Of a stretch of DNA of 6,322 nt, positions 1-6,322 are shown one piece after another; position 1 is the stretch's first letter, and every line of letters starts with the position of its first letter. The position numbers and the translations under genes are program-made. The notes beneath the pieces are model-generated. The model was not told where the DNA came from. It made no database searches and saw only the letters and a program-made list of their open reading frames with translations. Origin of the DNA: Betaproteobacteria bacterium (lineage in GTDB: Bacteria > Pseudomonadota > Gammaproteobacteria > Burkholderiales > SG8-39); assembly GCA_011391295.1 (NCBI GenBank), contig JAABQT010000098.1, forward strand, positions 1 to 6,322, read 5' to 3'.

Positions 1-110
1 GCGATGGCCAGCGCGACGGCGAGCCCGATCAACAGGCCGATGAACATGCCGAGCAGGAAACCGCCTCCCGTGCCCCTGCGTGCCGTTGCGTGCGGTATGG
101 CCGCCATCAT
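1..110 (-). CDS. SPOR-domain / FtsN-like membrane protein, N-terminal fragment (runs off the window)
   Basis: Only about 36 codons are visible. The product begins [18 protein letters not shown] and runs straight into a hydrophobic glycine-rich stretch (LLGMFIGLLIGLAVALAIA). This is the short cytoplasmic N-terminus plus single transmembrane anchor typical of the SPOR-domain, FtsN-like proteins that often follow argS in betaproteobacteria. The periplasmic linker and C-terminal SPOR (peptidoglycan-binding) domain would lie outside the window, so the family call rests on the N-terminus and context. The start overlaps the argS stop by one base (TGATG), and a good ribosome-binding site (AAAGGA) sits about five bases upstream. 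Co-transcription and translational coupling with argS are likely. A second in-frame ATG follows at 105-107, so the start could be one codon later. A different small membrane protein is possible. Confidence 0.65.
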   Translation of the reverse strand, partial: MMAAIPHATARRGTGGGFLLGMFIGLLIGLAVALAI

Positions 111-1738
111 CACATCCTTTCAGGGGCGCTCACGCCCAGCAGCGCGAGCCCATTGGCGAGCACCTGGCGGACCGCGGCGCACAGCGCCAGGCGCGCCGTG
201 CGCGCCGCCTCGTCGTCGACGAGGATGCGCTCGGCATTATAGTAGCTGTGGAACTCGCCCGCGAGTTCACGCAGGTAGAACGCGATGGAGTGCGGCGCCA
301 GCTCGTGCGCGGCGGTGGCCAGCAGTTCCGGGAACTCCGCCAGCCGCTGCAGCAACGCCGACTCGCGCGGCCCGTGGAGCGAATCGAGCGGCGCGGCTGC
401 GAGCCCGCCGGCGTCGCCGCCCCACTGCGAGAACACGCTGCACACCCGGGCGTGCGCGTACTGCACGTAGTACACGGGGTTCTCGTCGGATCGCGAGCGC
501 GCCAGGTCGACATCGAACACGAAGTCCGCGTCGGCGCGGCGCGACACCAGGAAGAAGCGCACCGCGTCCCGCCCGACCCAGTCGATCAGGTCACGCAGCG
601 TGACGTAGCTGCCCGCGCGCTTGGAAATCTTCACCTCCTCGCCGCCGCGCACCACCTTTACCAGGTTGTGCAGCACGTAGTCGGGGTATCCCGACGGGAT
701 GCCCAGGCCGAGCGCCTGCAGCCCGGCGCGCACGCGCGTTACGGTGCTGTGGTGATCGGTGCCTTGCACGTTGACCACTTTGCGGAAGCCGCGTTCCCAC
801 TTGGTGAGGTGGTAGGCGACGTCGGGTACGAAGTAGGTGTAACTGCCGTCGGACTTGCGCACCACCCGATCCTTGTCGTCGCCGTACTCGGTGGTGCGCA
901 GCCACAGCGCGCCGTCGCGCTCGTAGGTCTTGCCGCTGGCGACGAGCGCCTTGACCGCGGACTCGACCCGGCCGTCGGTGTACAGGCTCGATTCGAGGTA
1001 ATAGACGTCGAACGCCACGCCGAAGGCCTGCAGGTCAGCGTCCTGTTCCTTGCGCAGCGCGGCCACCGCGAACTGGCGCACCGCCTCGAGGTCGCCCGCC
1101 TTGCCGCCGGCCGCGGCGAAGTTGCGCGCGATCTCCTCGATGTACTCGCCGCGATAGCCGTCCGCAGGCCAGCCCGCGTCCTGCGGCGCCACGCCTGCGG
1201 CGCGTGCCTGCACCGACAGGGCGAGGTTCTGGATCTGCGCGCCGGCGTCGTTGAAGTAGAACTCGCGCGTTACGGCATGGCCCTGCGCTTCGAGCAGCGC
1301 GGCGAGCGCGTCGCCCAGCGCCGCCTGCCGGCCGTGGCCCACGTGCAGCGGGCCGGTGGGATTTGCCGAGACGAACTCGACCATCACCTGTTGCGGTTGC
1401 GCAGCGCGCGCACGCCCGTAGGCGGCGCCTTGCGCGAGCACGCGGGCCACCGCGCCCTGCAGGGCGCCGGGGGCGAGGCGGATGTTGATGAATCCGGCGC
1501 CCGCAATCTCGATGCTCGCGATCCGGGCATCCGCGGGCAGGGCGCCCGCGAGCTGCTGCGCGAGCTGGCGCGGATTCTTCTTCAGCCGTTTGGCGAGCTG
1601 CAACGCGAGGTTGCAGGCGAAATCGCCATGCGTCGGGTCGCGTGGGCGCTCGATGAGCACCTCGGCGTCCGCGGCCTCGGGCGAGACCCCGGCCAACGCC
1701 GTCCTGAACAGCGCGGCAAGATGGGCTTTGATGTCCAT
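110..1738 (-). CDS. argS: Arginyl-tRNA synthetase (ArgRS)
   Basis: Class Ia aminoacyl-tRNA synthetase that attaches arginine to tRNA-Arg in the cytoplasm. The product is 542 residues, slightly shorter than E. coli ArgS (about 577) but with all parts present. Residues 1-90 form the N-terminal additional domain that recognises the tRNA D-loop. The block [18 protein letters not shown] (about 120-137) carries the HIGH-type signature HVGH at 132-135. GTDHH lies near 326-330. The KMSKS counterpart is KISKR at 370-374. The C-terminal DALR anticodon-binding domain starts near [11 protein letters not shown] (421-431) and ends in the family-typical LGVSAPERM. The ATG start is supported by the N-terminal alignment ([15 protein letters not shown]). 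No Shine-Dalgarno sequence precedes it, and a perfect -10 box lies only 13 bases upstream, so the mRNA leader is probably very short. The FtsN-like gene follows with a one-base overlap. Confidence 0.97.
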   Translation of the reverse strand: MDIKAHLAALFRTALAGVSPEAADAEVLIERPRDPTHGDFACNLALQLAKRLKKNPRQLAQQLAGALPADARIASIEIAGAGFINIRLAPGALQGAVARVLAQGAAYGRARAAQPQQVMVEFVSANPTGPLHVGHGRQAALGDALAALLEAQGHAVTREFYFNDAGAQIQNLALSVQARAAGVAPQDAGWPADGYRGEYIEEIARNFAAAGGKAGDLEAVRQFAVAALRKEQDADLQAFGVAFDVYYLESSLYTDGRVESAVKALVASGKTYERDGALWLRTTEYGDDKDRVVRKSDGSYTYFVPDVAYHLTKWERGFRKVVNVQGTDHHSTVTRVRAGLQALGLGIPSGYPDYVLHNLVKVVRGGEEVKISKRAGSYVTLRDLIDWVGRDAVRFFLVSRRADADFVFDVDLARSRSDENPVYYVQYAHARVCSVFSQWGGDAGGLAAAPLDSLHGPRESALLQRLAEFPELLATAAHELAPHSIAFYLRELAGEFHSYYNAERILVDDEAARTARLALCAAVRQVLANGLALLGVSAPERM

Positions 1739-1751
1739 GCGGAGGGCGCGA

Positions 1752-1757
1752 ATTATA
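1752..1757 (-). promoter_or_regulatory. Probable argS promoter -10 box (TATAAT)
   Basis: On the minus strand a perfect sigma-70 -10 hexamer TATAAT, followed by TCGCG, lies 13 bases before the argS ATG. A start site about seven bases downstream would leave a leader of only six or seven bases. No good -35 hexamer is visible at 16-18 bases upstream (candidates read GGGACG, GGGGAC and TGGGGA), and that region overlaps the palindrome at 1764-1784. The -10 match is seen directly; promoter activity is inferred. Confidence 0.6.
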
Positions 1758-1763
1758 AGAAGT

Positions 1764-1784
1764 AAATGAGGTCCGTCCCCATTT
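1764..1784. repeat. 21-base imperfect palindrome, REP-like, directly after the priA stop
   Basis: The plus strand reads AAATGAGG-TCCGT-CCCCATTT: two 8-base arms around five central bases, with one arm mismatch (A against C). Transcribed in the gene direction, that mismatch becomes a G-U wobble, giving an 8-bp stem with loop ACGGA. It begins at the base adjoining the priA TGA (1785-1787). Short palindromes of the form AAATGGGG...CCCCATTT are, from memory, common dispersed extragenic elements in beta- and gammaproteobacteria, some linked to REP-associated tyrosine transposases; I cannot verify that here. It may stabilise or partly terminate the priA transcript, although only a loose U-rich tract (UUUACUUCUU) follows. 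It also occupies the -35 region of argS. Confidence 0.55.
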
Positions 1785-3776
1785 TCAGTCGAACTCGATG
1801 GGATCGACGTCGAGGTGCCAGCGCAGGTTGCGCGGGGCGGTGGCGAACAGGCGTTCGCTCCAGGCGCGCAGGAACTCCTGCAGCGCGGGTCGCGAGGCCG
1901 ATTGCACCAGCAGCTGCGCGCGCTCCAGATCGGCGCGCCGCGTGATCACGTGCGGCACCGGGTCGTAGACGCGCACTTCGTCCGGCACGGGCACCAGCCG
2001 CGTCGCATCGCGCAGGAAATCCATTGCCAGGGCGAGTTTGCCGGCCTCGGCGCGCAGCGCCGCCTCGTGCACGTAAGGCGGAAATCCGGCGGCTTCGCGC
2101 TCGGCAAGCTGCGAAGCCGCAAAGGCTTCGTAGTCGTGACGCGCGAGCGCGGCATACAGCGGGTGCCGGGGGTAGTAGGTCTGCACCAGCACCTCGCCCG
2201 GCTGCTGGCGCCGCCCCGCGCGGCCCGCAACCTGCGCGAGCGTCGCGTACAGGCGCTCCGCGGAGCGGTAGTCCGTGGACAGCAGGCCGCCATCCGCGTC
2301 CAGCACGCCGACCAGGGTCAGCAGGGGAAAGTCGTGGCCCTTGGCGAGGAGCTGGGTGCCGACCAGGATGTCGGCCTCGCCGCGCCCGATGCCTTCCAGC
2401 GTGCGCACGAGATCGGCGCGCCGGCGCGCGCTGTCGCGGTCGATGCGCACGACGCGCGCGCCGGGAAAACGCGCCGACAGAGTTTCCTCCACGCGCTGCG
2501 TGCCCCGGCCCATGGCCTTCAGGTCGACATTGCCGCAGGTCGGGCAGGCGCGCGGGATGGGATTTTCGTCGCCGCAATGGTGGCAACGCAGCCGCCGGTC
2601 GACCTTGTGCAACACCATGCGCGCGGTGCAGCGCTCACAGCCCGAGGTCCAGCCGCAGGCGTGGCAGGCGAGCACCGGGGCGTAGCCGCGACGGTTGATG
2701 AACACCAGGCTCTGCTCGCGCCGCGACAGCCGCTCGCCGATCGCCGCCAGCAGGCTGGGCGCGAAGCCCTGCTCGGCGGCCTCCTGCCGCAGGTCGAGCA
2801 TGCGCACCGCCGGCATGCGCGCGCCGGGCACCGCGCGATCGGGAAGCGCCAGGCGCTCATAGCGCCCGGCGAGCGTGTTGTGCCAGGTTTCCAGCGACGG
2901 CGTCGCCGTGCCCAGCACTACCGGGCAGCCGGCGAGTTTCGCGCGGATCACCGCGGCATCGCGGCCGGAGTAGCGCAGGCCCTCCTGCTGCTTGAAGGAG
3001 GTGTCGTGCTCTTCATCCACCACCACCAGCGCCAGGCGCGGCAGGGGCGTGAGCGCCGCGAGCCGCGTTCCCAGCACGATCCCGGCTTCACCGCGCGCCG
3101 CCGAGAGCCACGCCGCGGTGCGCGGCACGTCCTGCAGGGCACTGTGCAGAACCGCGATGCGTGCCTCGGGAAATGCGAGGCGAAAGCGTGCCTCCAGTTG
3201 CGGCGTCAGACTGATCTCCGGGACCATCACCAGGGCCTGCGCGCCGCTGTGCAGCACGCGCGAGATCAGCCACAGGTAGATCTCGGTCTTGCCGCTGCCG
3301 GTGACGCCGTGCAGCAGGAACGGCTGGAATCCGCCCAGTGTGCCGCCGATGCGCTCGATGGCGCGCGATTGGTCGGCGGTGGGCGCATGGTTCGGCACGA
3401 AGCGCGCCGACGCGGGCGGCGGCGCGGCCGCATCGCGGATCGTCTTCGGCAGGGGTTTCAGCGAGCGCAGCCGCGGTGGCAGGGCGCCGATCACCGTTTC
3501 GCCCAGCGGGCGCTGGTAATACGACGCAAGAAAGCGCATCAGTTCCAGCCAGGGGGCCGGCATGCGCGGGGCGTCGTCCAGCACGCGCGACAGCGGCTTG
3601 AGCTTTGCGGCCGGAATGCTGCTGCCCGTGGATGCTTCGACGACGACGCCGACGCGCGAACGCGCGCCGAACGGCACCACGACACGGTCCCCGGGCTGCG
3701 CGTCGAGTCCGTCGGGCGCGAGGTAATCGAACAACGTGGCCAGCGGAACGTCGAGCGCGACCCGCAGGACTCTCAT
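1785..3776 (-). CDS. priA: Primosomal protein N' / replication restart helicase PriA
   Basis: Superfamily 2 3'-5' DNA helicase that recognises stalled or collapsed replication forks and reloads the replicative helicase. The product is 663 residues (E. coli about 732). Residues 1-105 form the 3'-DNA-binding domain ([30 protein letters not shown]). Helicase motifs follow in order: Walker A GVTGSGKT at 157-164, PEISLTPQ near 186-193, DEEH at 254-257 with an aromatic-rich loop after it, and GTATPS at 289-294. Eight cysteines (371, 374, 380, 383, 398, 401, 411, 414) make the two-zinc insertion that contacts the primosome. [13 protein letters not shown] (472-484) and QVAGRAGR (515-522) complete the helicase core. 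The C-terminal domain has YDPVP and AQLLVQS. The ATG fits the family N-terminus, but no Shine-Dalgarno is visible (GTCCCTCTGACG precedes it). It lies 324 bases downstream of hemE, with three DnaA-box matches in that gap. No inactivating changes seen. Confidence 0.97.
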   Translation of the reverse strand: MRVLRVALDVPLATLFDYLAPDGLDAQPGDRVVVPFGARSRVGVVVEASTGSSIPAAKLKPLSRVLDDAPRMPAPWLELMRFLASYYQRPLGETVIGALPPRLRSLKPLPKTIRDAAAPPPASARFVPNHAPTADQSRAIERIGGTLGGFQPFLLHGVTGSGKTEIYLWLISRVLHSGAQALVMVPEISLTPQLEARFRLAFPEARIAVLHSALQDVPRTAAWLSAARGEAGIVLGTRLAALTPLPRLALVVVDEEHDTSFKQQEGLRYSGRDAAVIRAKLAGCPVVLGTATPSLETWHNTLAGRYERLALPDRAVPGARMPAVRMLDLRQEAAEQGFAPSLLAAIGERLSRREQSLVFINRRGYAPVLACHACGWTSGCERCTARMVLHKVDRRLRCHHCGDENPIPRACPTCGNVDLKAMGRGTQRVEETLSARFPGARVVRIDRDSARRRADLVRTLEGIGRGEADILVGTQLLAKGHDFPLLTLVGVLDADGGLLSTDYRSAERLYATLAQVAGRAGRRQQPGEVLVQTYYPRHPLYAALARHDYEAFAASQLAEREAAGFPPYVHEAALRAEAGKLALAMDFLRDATRLVPVPDEVRVYDPVPHVITRRADLERAQLLVQSASRPALQEFLRAWSERLFATAPRNLRWHLDVDPIEFD

Positions 3777-3914
3777 CGTCAGAGGGACGCCGCTTGTATC
3801 GGAGTCTGAATGCAGAAGAGCGGCAAAGAGTTACTTGTTTGAGTTGATCCGAAGCTTCGCGATGATGCCGGTAACCCCTGCCGCGAAAAGGCTTTTTTCG
3901 TTGTGCGCCAAGGG

Positions 3915-3923
3915 TGTGGATAA
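3915..3923 (-). promoter_or_regulatory. DnaA box (TTATCCACA), perfect match
   Basis: On the minus strand this reads TTATCCACA, the strongest form of the DnaA-box consensus. It lies about 140 bases upstream of the priA start. A second consensus match follows with a three-base gap. The match is seen directly; DnaA binding here is inferred. Confidence 0.6.
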
Positions 3924-3926
3924 GAA

Positions 3927-3935
3927 TGTGAATAA
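3927..3935 (-). promoter_or_regulatory. DnaA box (TTATTCACA), consensus match
   Basis: Reads TTATTCACA on the minus strand, fitting TTATNCACA. It has the same orientation as the box at 3915-3923, and the two start 12 bases apart, close to one helical turn. That spacing would let two DnaA molecules bind on nearly the same face of the DNA. Confidence 0.55.
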
Positions 3936-4090
3936 ATCAGTCACGAGGGCATCAAGCCGGCCAGCCGCATCAGGCCGCACCCGAGGCGCCCGGGCAGAGA
4001 TGAATAATTGCACTGATGATTCAGTAGCTTACTGCCATGCTCCGGGAGCGTCGGCAGGAAAGCGCGATTTGCCCGGGGAGAGCGTCTCTT

Positions 4091-4099
4091 TGTGCATAA
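4091..4099 (-). promoter_or_regulatory. DnaA box candidate (TTATGCACA)
   Basis: Reads TTATGCACA on the minus strand, fitting TTATNCACA with G at the free position, which is usually a weaker box. It starts two bases after the hemE stop codon in the gene direction. It has the same orientation as the pair at 3915-3935 but is about 155 bases away, so it may be incidental. Confidence 0.4.
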
Positions 4100-4100
4100 G

Positions 4101-5174
4101 TCAAGTCTTAGTTTGCGCTTTGGCGCGCAACTTCGCGCTGTAAGCGCGCACTTCGTCCACGAGCGCGGCGACGCTTTCCACCGGAGTTGTCGGCGCGATG
4201 CCATGCCCGAGATTGAAGATATGACCCGGTGCGCTGCCAAAGGCATCGAGCACCCGTCGTACGTGCGCGCGCACGCGCTCGGGCGGCGCGAACAGCGCGG
4301 CCGGGTCGAGATTGCCCTGCAGCGCGACGCGCGCCCCGACGCGCGCGCGTGCGGCAGCCAGGTCCACGGTCCAATCGACGCCCACCGCGTCGCAGCCGCT
4401 GGCAGCGATGGCCTCGAGCCACACGCCGCCGCCCTTGGTGAACAGGATCGAGGGCACGCGGCGCCCGCCGCTTTCCCTGGTCAGCGCCGCAATCACGCGG
4501 CGCGAGTAGGCGAGTGAGAACTCTTCGTAGTCCGCGTGGTTGAGTTGGCCGCCCCAGGTGTCGAAGATCATCACCACCTGCACTCCCGCTTCGATCTGCG
4601 CGTTGAGGTAGTCGGTCACGGCGCGCGCGTTCACCTCCAGTATCCGATGCAGCAACTCCGGCCGTGCGTAGAGCATGGTCTTCAGCGCGCGCCAATCGTC
4701 GCTGCCGGAACCTTCCACCATGTAGCAGGCGAGGGTGAACGGGCTGCCGGAAAAGCCGATCAGCGGCACCCGGCCGGCAAGCGCCTTGCGAATTTCGCGC
4801 ACTGCATCGAGCACATAGCGCAGCCGGTCCGACGGGTCGGGCGCGGCGAGGGCGCGGATTGCCGCCTCGTCGCGCAGCGGCCGCTCGAAGCGCGGGCCTT
4901 CGCCCTGCGCGAAGTACAGGCCGAGCCCCATCGCGTCGGGCACCGTCAGGATGTCGGAGAAAAGGATCGCGGCATCGAGCGCAAAGCGCTCCAGGGGTTG
5001 CAGCGTCACCTCGGTGGCGAACGCTGGCGACTTGGCGAGGGCGAGAAAACTGCCCGCGCGCGCGCGCGTCGCGTTGTATTCCGGCAGGTAACGTCCGGCC
5101 TGGCGCATCAGCCAGACCGGGGTATGGCTGGTGGGCTCGCGCGCCAGGGCGCGCAGCAGGCTGTCGTTGCTCAA
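4101..5174 (-). CDS. hemE: Uroporphyrinogen decarboxylase
   Basis: Cytoplasmic enzyme of heme synthesis that removes four carboxyl groups from uroporphyrinogen III to give coproporphyrinogen III, without a cofactor. From the TTG start chosen here it is 357 residues (E. coli 354). Signature 1, [16 protein letters not shown] (18-33), supplies the substrate-binding arginines 24 and 28. The catalytic aspartate is in FSDIL (72-76). Signature 2, [16 protein letters not shown] (140-155), includes the conserved tyrosine at 151. The C-terminal histidine is in FNLGHGI (320-326). There is no in-frame ATG before the conserved core. Two starts are possible: TTG at 5172-5174, overlapping the EVE stop as TTGA and giving [10 protein letters not shown], which matches the usual family N-terminus; or GTG at 5199-5201, adding nine residues and a 31-base overlap. 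Neither has a strong ribosome-binding site. Coupling to EVE translation is likely. Function is very sure, the start moderately so. Confidence 0.96.
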   Translation of the reverse strand: MSNDSLLRALAREPTSHTPVWLMRQAGRYLPEYNATRARAGSFLALAKSPAFATEVTLQPLERFALDAAILFSDILTVPDAMGLGLYFAQGEGPRFERPLRDEAAIRALAAPDPSDRLRYVLDAVREIRKALAGRVPLIGFSGSPFTLACYMVEGSGSDDWRALKTMLYARPELLHRILEVNARAVTDYLNAQIEAGVQVVMIFDTWGGQLNHADYEEFSLAYSRRVIAALTRESGGRRVPSILFTKGGGVWLEAIAASGCDAVGVDWTVDLAAARARVGARVALQGNLDPAALFAPPERVRAHVRRVLDAFGSAPGHIFNLGHGIAPTTPVESVAALVDEVRAYSAKLRAKAQTKT

Positions 5175-5629
5175 AGCAGTTTCCCGGTGATGTAGCGCCA
5201 CTCGGCGTCTCTCACGGGGGTGATCGACAGCCGGTTGCCCGGGCGCAGCGTGAGCATCTTCGCCAGCGGCTTGTGCGCTTTCAGCTCGGCGATCGGCACC
5301 AGGCGGGTTTTCTTCAGCGCGCGCACGTCCACCAGCACCCAGCGTGGCGCGTCGCGCTTCGACTTGGCATCGTAGTAGTCGCTCTTGCGGTCAAACTGCG
5401 AGGGATCCGGACGGCTGGGCGAGGCGACTTCTGCGAGGCCCGCGATGCCCGGCTCATCGCAGCTCGAGTGATAGAACAGCACGCCGTCCCCCACGCGCAT
5501 CGCATCGCGCATGGTGTTGCGCGAGGTGTAATTGCGCACGCCGCTCCAGGCCGTGATGCGGCGCGGCGCGGCGAGTGCGTCATCGATCGAGCACTCGTCG
5601 GGCTCGGACTTCATCAACCAGTATTTCAT
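5171..5629 (-). CDS. EVE (PUA-like) domain protein, THYN1 family
   Basis: The 152-residue product is essentially one EVE domain, the PUA-related fold shared with human thymocyte nuclear protein 1. Members are thought to bind modified bases in nucleic acid; the bacterial stand-alone form has no firmly assigned task that I can state. Visible family marks are YWLMKSEP (3-10), WSGVRNY (28-34), GDGVLFYHS (47-55), GIAGLAEV (61-68), YYDAKS (85-90), W97 and RLSITPV (133-139). There is no signal peptide or membrane segment. The ATG is followed at once by the conserved KYWLMKSEP, so the start is secure, yet no Shine-Dalgarno precedes it (CCACCTTTTTC). It lies just downstream of the 6S RNA, an arrangement I recall from other proteobacteria, and its stop overlaps the likely hemE start. 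It may be read through from the zapA-6S transcript. Confidence 0.92.
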   Translation of the reverse strand: MKYWLMKSEPDECSIDDALAAPRRITAWSGVRNYTSRNTMRDAMRVGDGVLFYHSSCDEPGIAGLAEVASPSRPDPSQFDRKSDYYDAKSKRDAPRWVLVDVRALKKTRLVPIAELKAHKPLAKMLTLRPGNRLSITPVRDAEWRYITGKLL

Positions 5630-5656
5630 GAAAAAGGTGGCCCCCCGCTTGTGCCG

Positions 5657-5838
5657 GTGGGCTCGCTCCCGAACCCTGTGCTTGATCAGGGTGGTCGCTT
5701 ACCGGTCACCTCAGGTTCGTCCGGCACCCGAAGGAGGGACGATCGCAACAGTGACACTGGGTCAGCAACCCAAGGAAGCTATCGGTTCGGAAATATGAGC
5801 CCGGTCGAACACAGCAGGGGACATCGGACCGGGACCAC
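5657..5838 (-). ncRNA. ssrS: 6S RNA (RNA polymerase holoenzyme regulator)
   Basis: 6S RNA mimics an open promoter and sequesters sigma-70 RNA polymerase in stationary phase. The segment between zapA and the EVE gene has no credible reading frame but folds as one long rod with a central bubble. Visible pairings from the ends inward are: GTGG (5835-5838) with CCAC (5657-5660); CCGA (about 5824-5827) with TCGG; CCCTG with CAGGG (5674-5678); and ACCGG plus CTCA (about 5796-5806) with TGAG plus CCGGT. The bubble follows, with ATATTTCCGAACC on the 5' side, and then an apical arm closed by CGAT/ATCG. A CCC-TCCTTC-GGG mini-hairpin lies on the 3' side. A position next to zapA matches the known ssrS neighbourhood. 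The ends are estimated from the outermost pairing (182 nt; E. coli 184). No clear promoter or terminator was found, though a T5 run occurs at 5631-5635 in the gene direction, so the RNA may be processed from a longer transcript. Confidence 0.88.
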
Positions 5839-5853
5839 GCGCCCCGGAGTGCG

Positions 5854-6186
5854 CTAGAACAACTTCTCCTGCTTGGCGAGTGCCGCTTCCAGCATCGCCT
5901 CGATGCCGGCGATTCTACGCCGGGCTGCGCCGAGGTCAAAGCCCTCGCCCACGCGCATCGACAACAATTCGTGCGCGACGTTGAGCGCCGTCATCACGGC
6001 GATGCGCTCGGTGCCCGCGACCTTGCCGGCCTTCTTGATTTCGCCCATCTTGCCTTCGAGGTAGGCGACCGCCTGCAGCAGGGCCTCGCGCTCGCTCTCG
6101 TCGCAGGCGACACGGTAGCTGCGGCCCAGCAGACTGACTTCGATGGTCTTGGCGCCGTCCGCCGCACGCCTGTCGTTGGCGCTCAC
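5854..6186 (-). CDS. zapA: Cell division protein ZapA
   Basis: ZapA binds FtsZ and cross-links protofilaments to stabilise the Z-ring at midcell. The product is 110 residues, normal for the family. Residues 13-30 (KTIEVSLLGRSYRVACDE) form the N-terminal beta-strand head, with the LLGRSY motif that leads into the FtsZ-contacting region. GTERIAVMTALNVAHELL (58-75) is the characteristic conserved helix. The C-terminus (about 86-108) is a predicted coiled coil for dimer and tetramer formation. The frame stays open upstream to the window edge, but the GTG at 6184-6186 is preferred: it overlaps the preceding gene's stop as GTGA and gives MSANDRRAADGAKTIEV, whereas a longer form would overlap the ZapB-like gene almost entirely. 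Expression is probably coupled to that gene. The 6S RNA begins about 15 bases after the TAG stop. Confidence 0.93.
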   Translation of the reverse strand: MSANDRRAADGAKTIEVSLLGRSYRVACDESEREALLQAVAYLEGKMGEIKKAGKVAGTERIAVMTALNVAHELLSMRVGEGFDLGAARRRIAGIEAMLEAALAKQEKLF

Positions 6187-6322
6187 TCGGGCAGGCGCGA
6201 CAGCAGCTGCTCGACTTTGCTGCGGGCGCCATCGATCTTGTCGTTCAGGCGCTTGGCGTCGTTGCGGGCGCTCGCCAGCTCCTGGCGCAGCGAGATATTC
6301 TCGGCGCGCAGGCGCTCGCACA
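6183..6322 (-). CDS. ZapB-like coiled-coil protein, C-terminal fragment (starts outside the window)
   Basis: The last 45 residues are visible, from CERLRAENISLRQEL to KVEQLLSRLPE and stop. They form an uninterrupted charged heptad-type coiled coil with leucines at regular spacing. The short length, the RAEN.SLR pattern, the C-terminal AR.KVEQLLSRL and the position directly before zapA match the small TIGR02449/ZapB-like proteins that accompany zapA in beta- and gammaproteobacteria. These are thought to act with ZapA in organising the Z-ring. The stop TGA at 6183-6185 overlaps the zapA GTG. Coiled coils are easily confused with one another, so the family call leans on context. Confidence 0.75.
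   Translation of the reverse strand, partial: CERLRAENISLRQELASARNDAKRLNDKIDGARSKVEQLLSRLPE

Larger units (their letters stand above)
3777..4100. other. Non-coding hemE-priA intergenic region with small inverted repeats
   Basis: I see no credible protein or known RNA in these 324 bases, which look more AT-rich than the flanking genes. Besides three DnaA-box matches (listed separately) it holds short inverted repeats: CGAAGCTTCG at 3850-3859; CGAAAA/TTTTCG arms (6 bp, 5-base loop) at 3884-3900; GCCCGGGC at 3988-3995; CAGTA-AGC-TACTG (minus strand) at 4022-4034; and GAGA-CGC-TCTC (minus strand) beside the hemE stop, near 4079-4089. None is followed by a clean U-tract on the minus strand, so no convincing hemE terminator can be named. 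The priA promoter should lie here if priA is not read from hemE, but no strong -35/-10 pair stands out. Confidence 0.6.

Noticed and set aside
80..1765. 561-codon open frame on the plus strand opposite argS
   Set aside because: It is the mirror of argS, caused by high GC and few stop codons. The product is rich in Arg, Ala, His and Gly with no recognisable domain, while the minus strand encodes a complete ArgRS with all motifs.
1815..3809. 664-codon open frame on the plus strand opposite priA
   Set aside because: Same cause. The composition is Arg/Ala/Gln/His-rich without motifs, and the opposite strand encodes an intact PriA.
3884..3900. CGAAAA/TTTTCG inverted repeat considered as a hemE terminator
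   Set aside because: The stem is only six base pairs and mostly A-T, it lies about 200 bases past the hemE stop, and in the gene direction it is followed by CGGCAGGGG rather than a U-tract.
3831..4013. 60-codon minus-strand frame in the hemE-priA gap
   Set aside because: It starts at GTG with no ribosome-binding site and shows no recognisable domain. The bases it covers are better explained by DnaA-box matches and inverted repeats. A conserved alignment in relatives with synonymous bias would revive it.
5631..5660. T5 run after the 6S RNA considered as an intrinsic terminator
   Set aside because: The bases before it (GGGGGGCCACC) have no complementary upstream partner close enough to form a terminator stem.
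4859..5857. 332-codon plus-strand open frame across hemE, EVE and the 6S region
   Set aside because: It crosses three well-supported minus-strand genes, has low-complexity Arg/Ala/Gly composition, and has no domain signature.
6187..6321. N-terminal extension of zapA to the window edge
   Set aside because: The extra 45 residues are Arg/Pro/Ala-rich and unlike ZapA, and they lie over the ZapB-like coiled coil in another frame. The GTGA overlap gives a start of normal family length.

Overview
This is a GC-rich chromosomal window in which every supported gene lies on the minus strand, so transcription runs from high to low coordinates. In that direction the order is: zapB-like gene (3' end only), zapA, 6S RNA (ssrS), an EVE/PUA-like protein, hemE, priA, argS, and the first codons of a SPOR/FtsN-like membrane protein. 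The protein sequences, the zapB-zapA-6S-EVE order, and argS followed by an FtsN-like gene suggest a betaproteobacterium (Burkholderiales/Nitrosomonadales-like). This is inferred from remembered gene order and protein flavour, not from a search.

Layout: (1) 5854-6322 encodes two small cell-division proteins that overlap by four bases (GTGA). (2) 5641-5853 holds no protein and fits 6S RNA, with long-range complementary arms that close into one extended rod. (3) 5171-5629 is the EVE gene. Its stop overlaps a likely TTG start of hemE (TTGA), so the two look translationally coupled. (4) 4101-5174 is hemE. (5) 3777-4100 is a 324-base non-coding gap with three same-orientation matches to the DnaA-box consensus TTATNCACA plus several small inverted repeats. 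(6) 1785-3776 is priA. (7) 1739-1784 is a compact junction with a 21-base imperfect palindrome touching the priA stop, then a perfect TATAAT box only 13 bases before the argS start codon. (8) 110-1738 is argS. (9) 1-110 starts the SPOR/FtsN-like gene, overlapping argS by one base (TGATG).

The genes are housekeeping: divisome assembly (ZapA, ZapB-like, FtsN-like), global transcription control (6S RNA), heme synthesis (HemE), replication restart (PriA) and translation (ArgS). No mobile element, CRISPR array, toxin-antitoxin pair or defence cluster was seen, and all catalytic motifs checked are intact. I found no clearly new system. The points most worth a second look are the DnaA-box cluster upstream of priA, the REP-like palindrome and near-leaderless promoter of argS, and the non-ATG coupled start of hemE.
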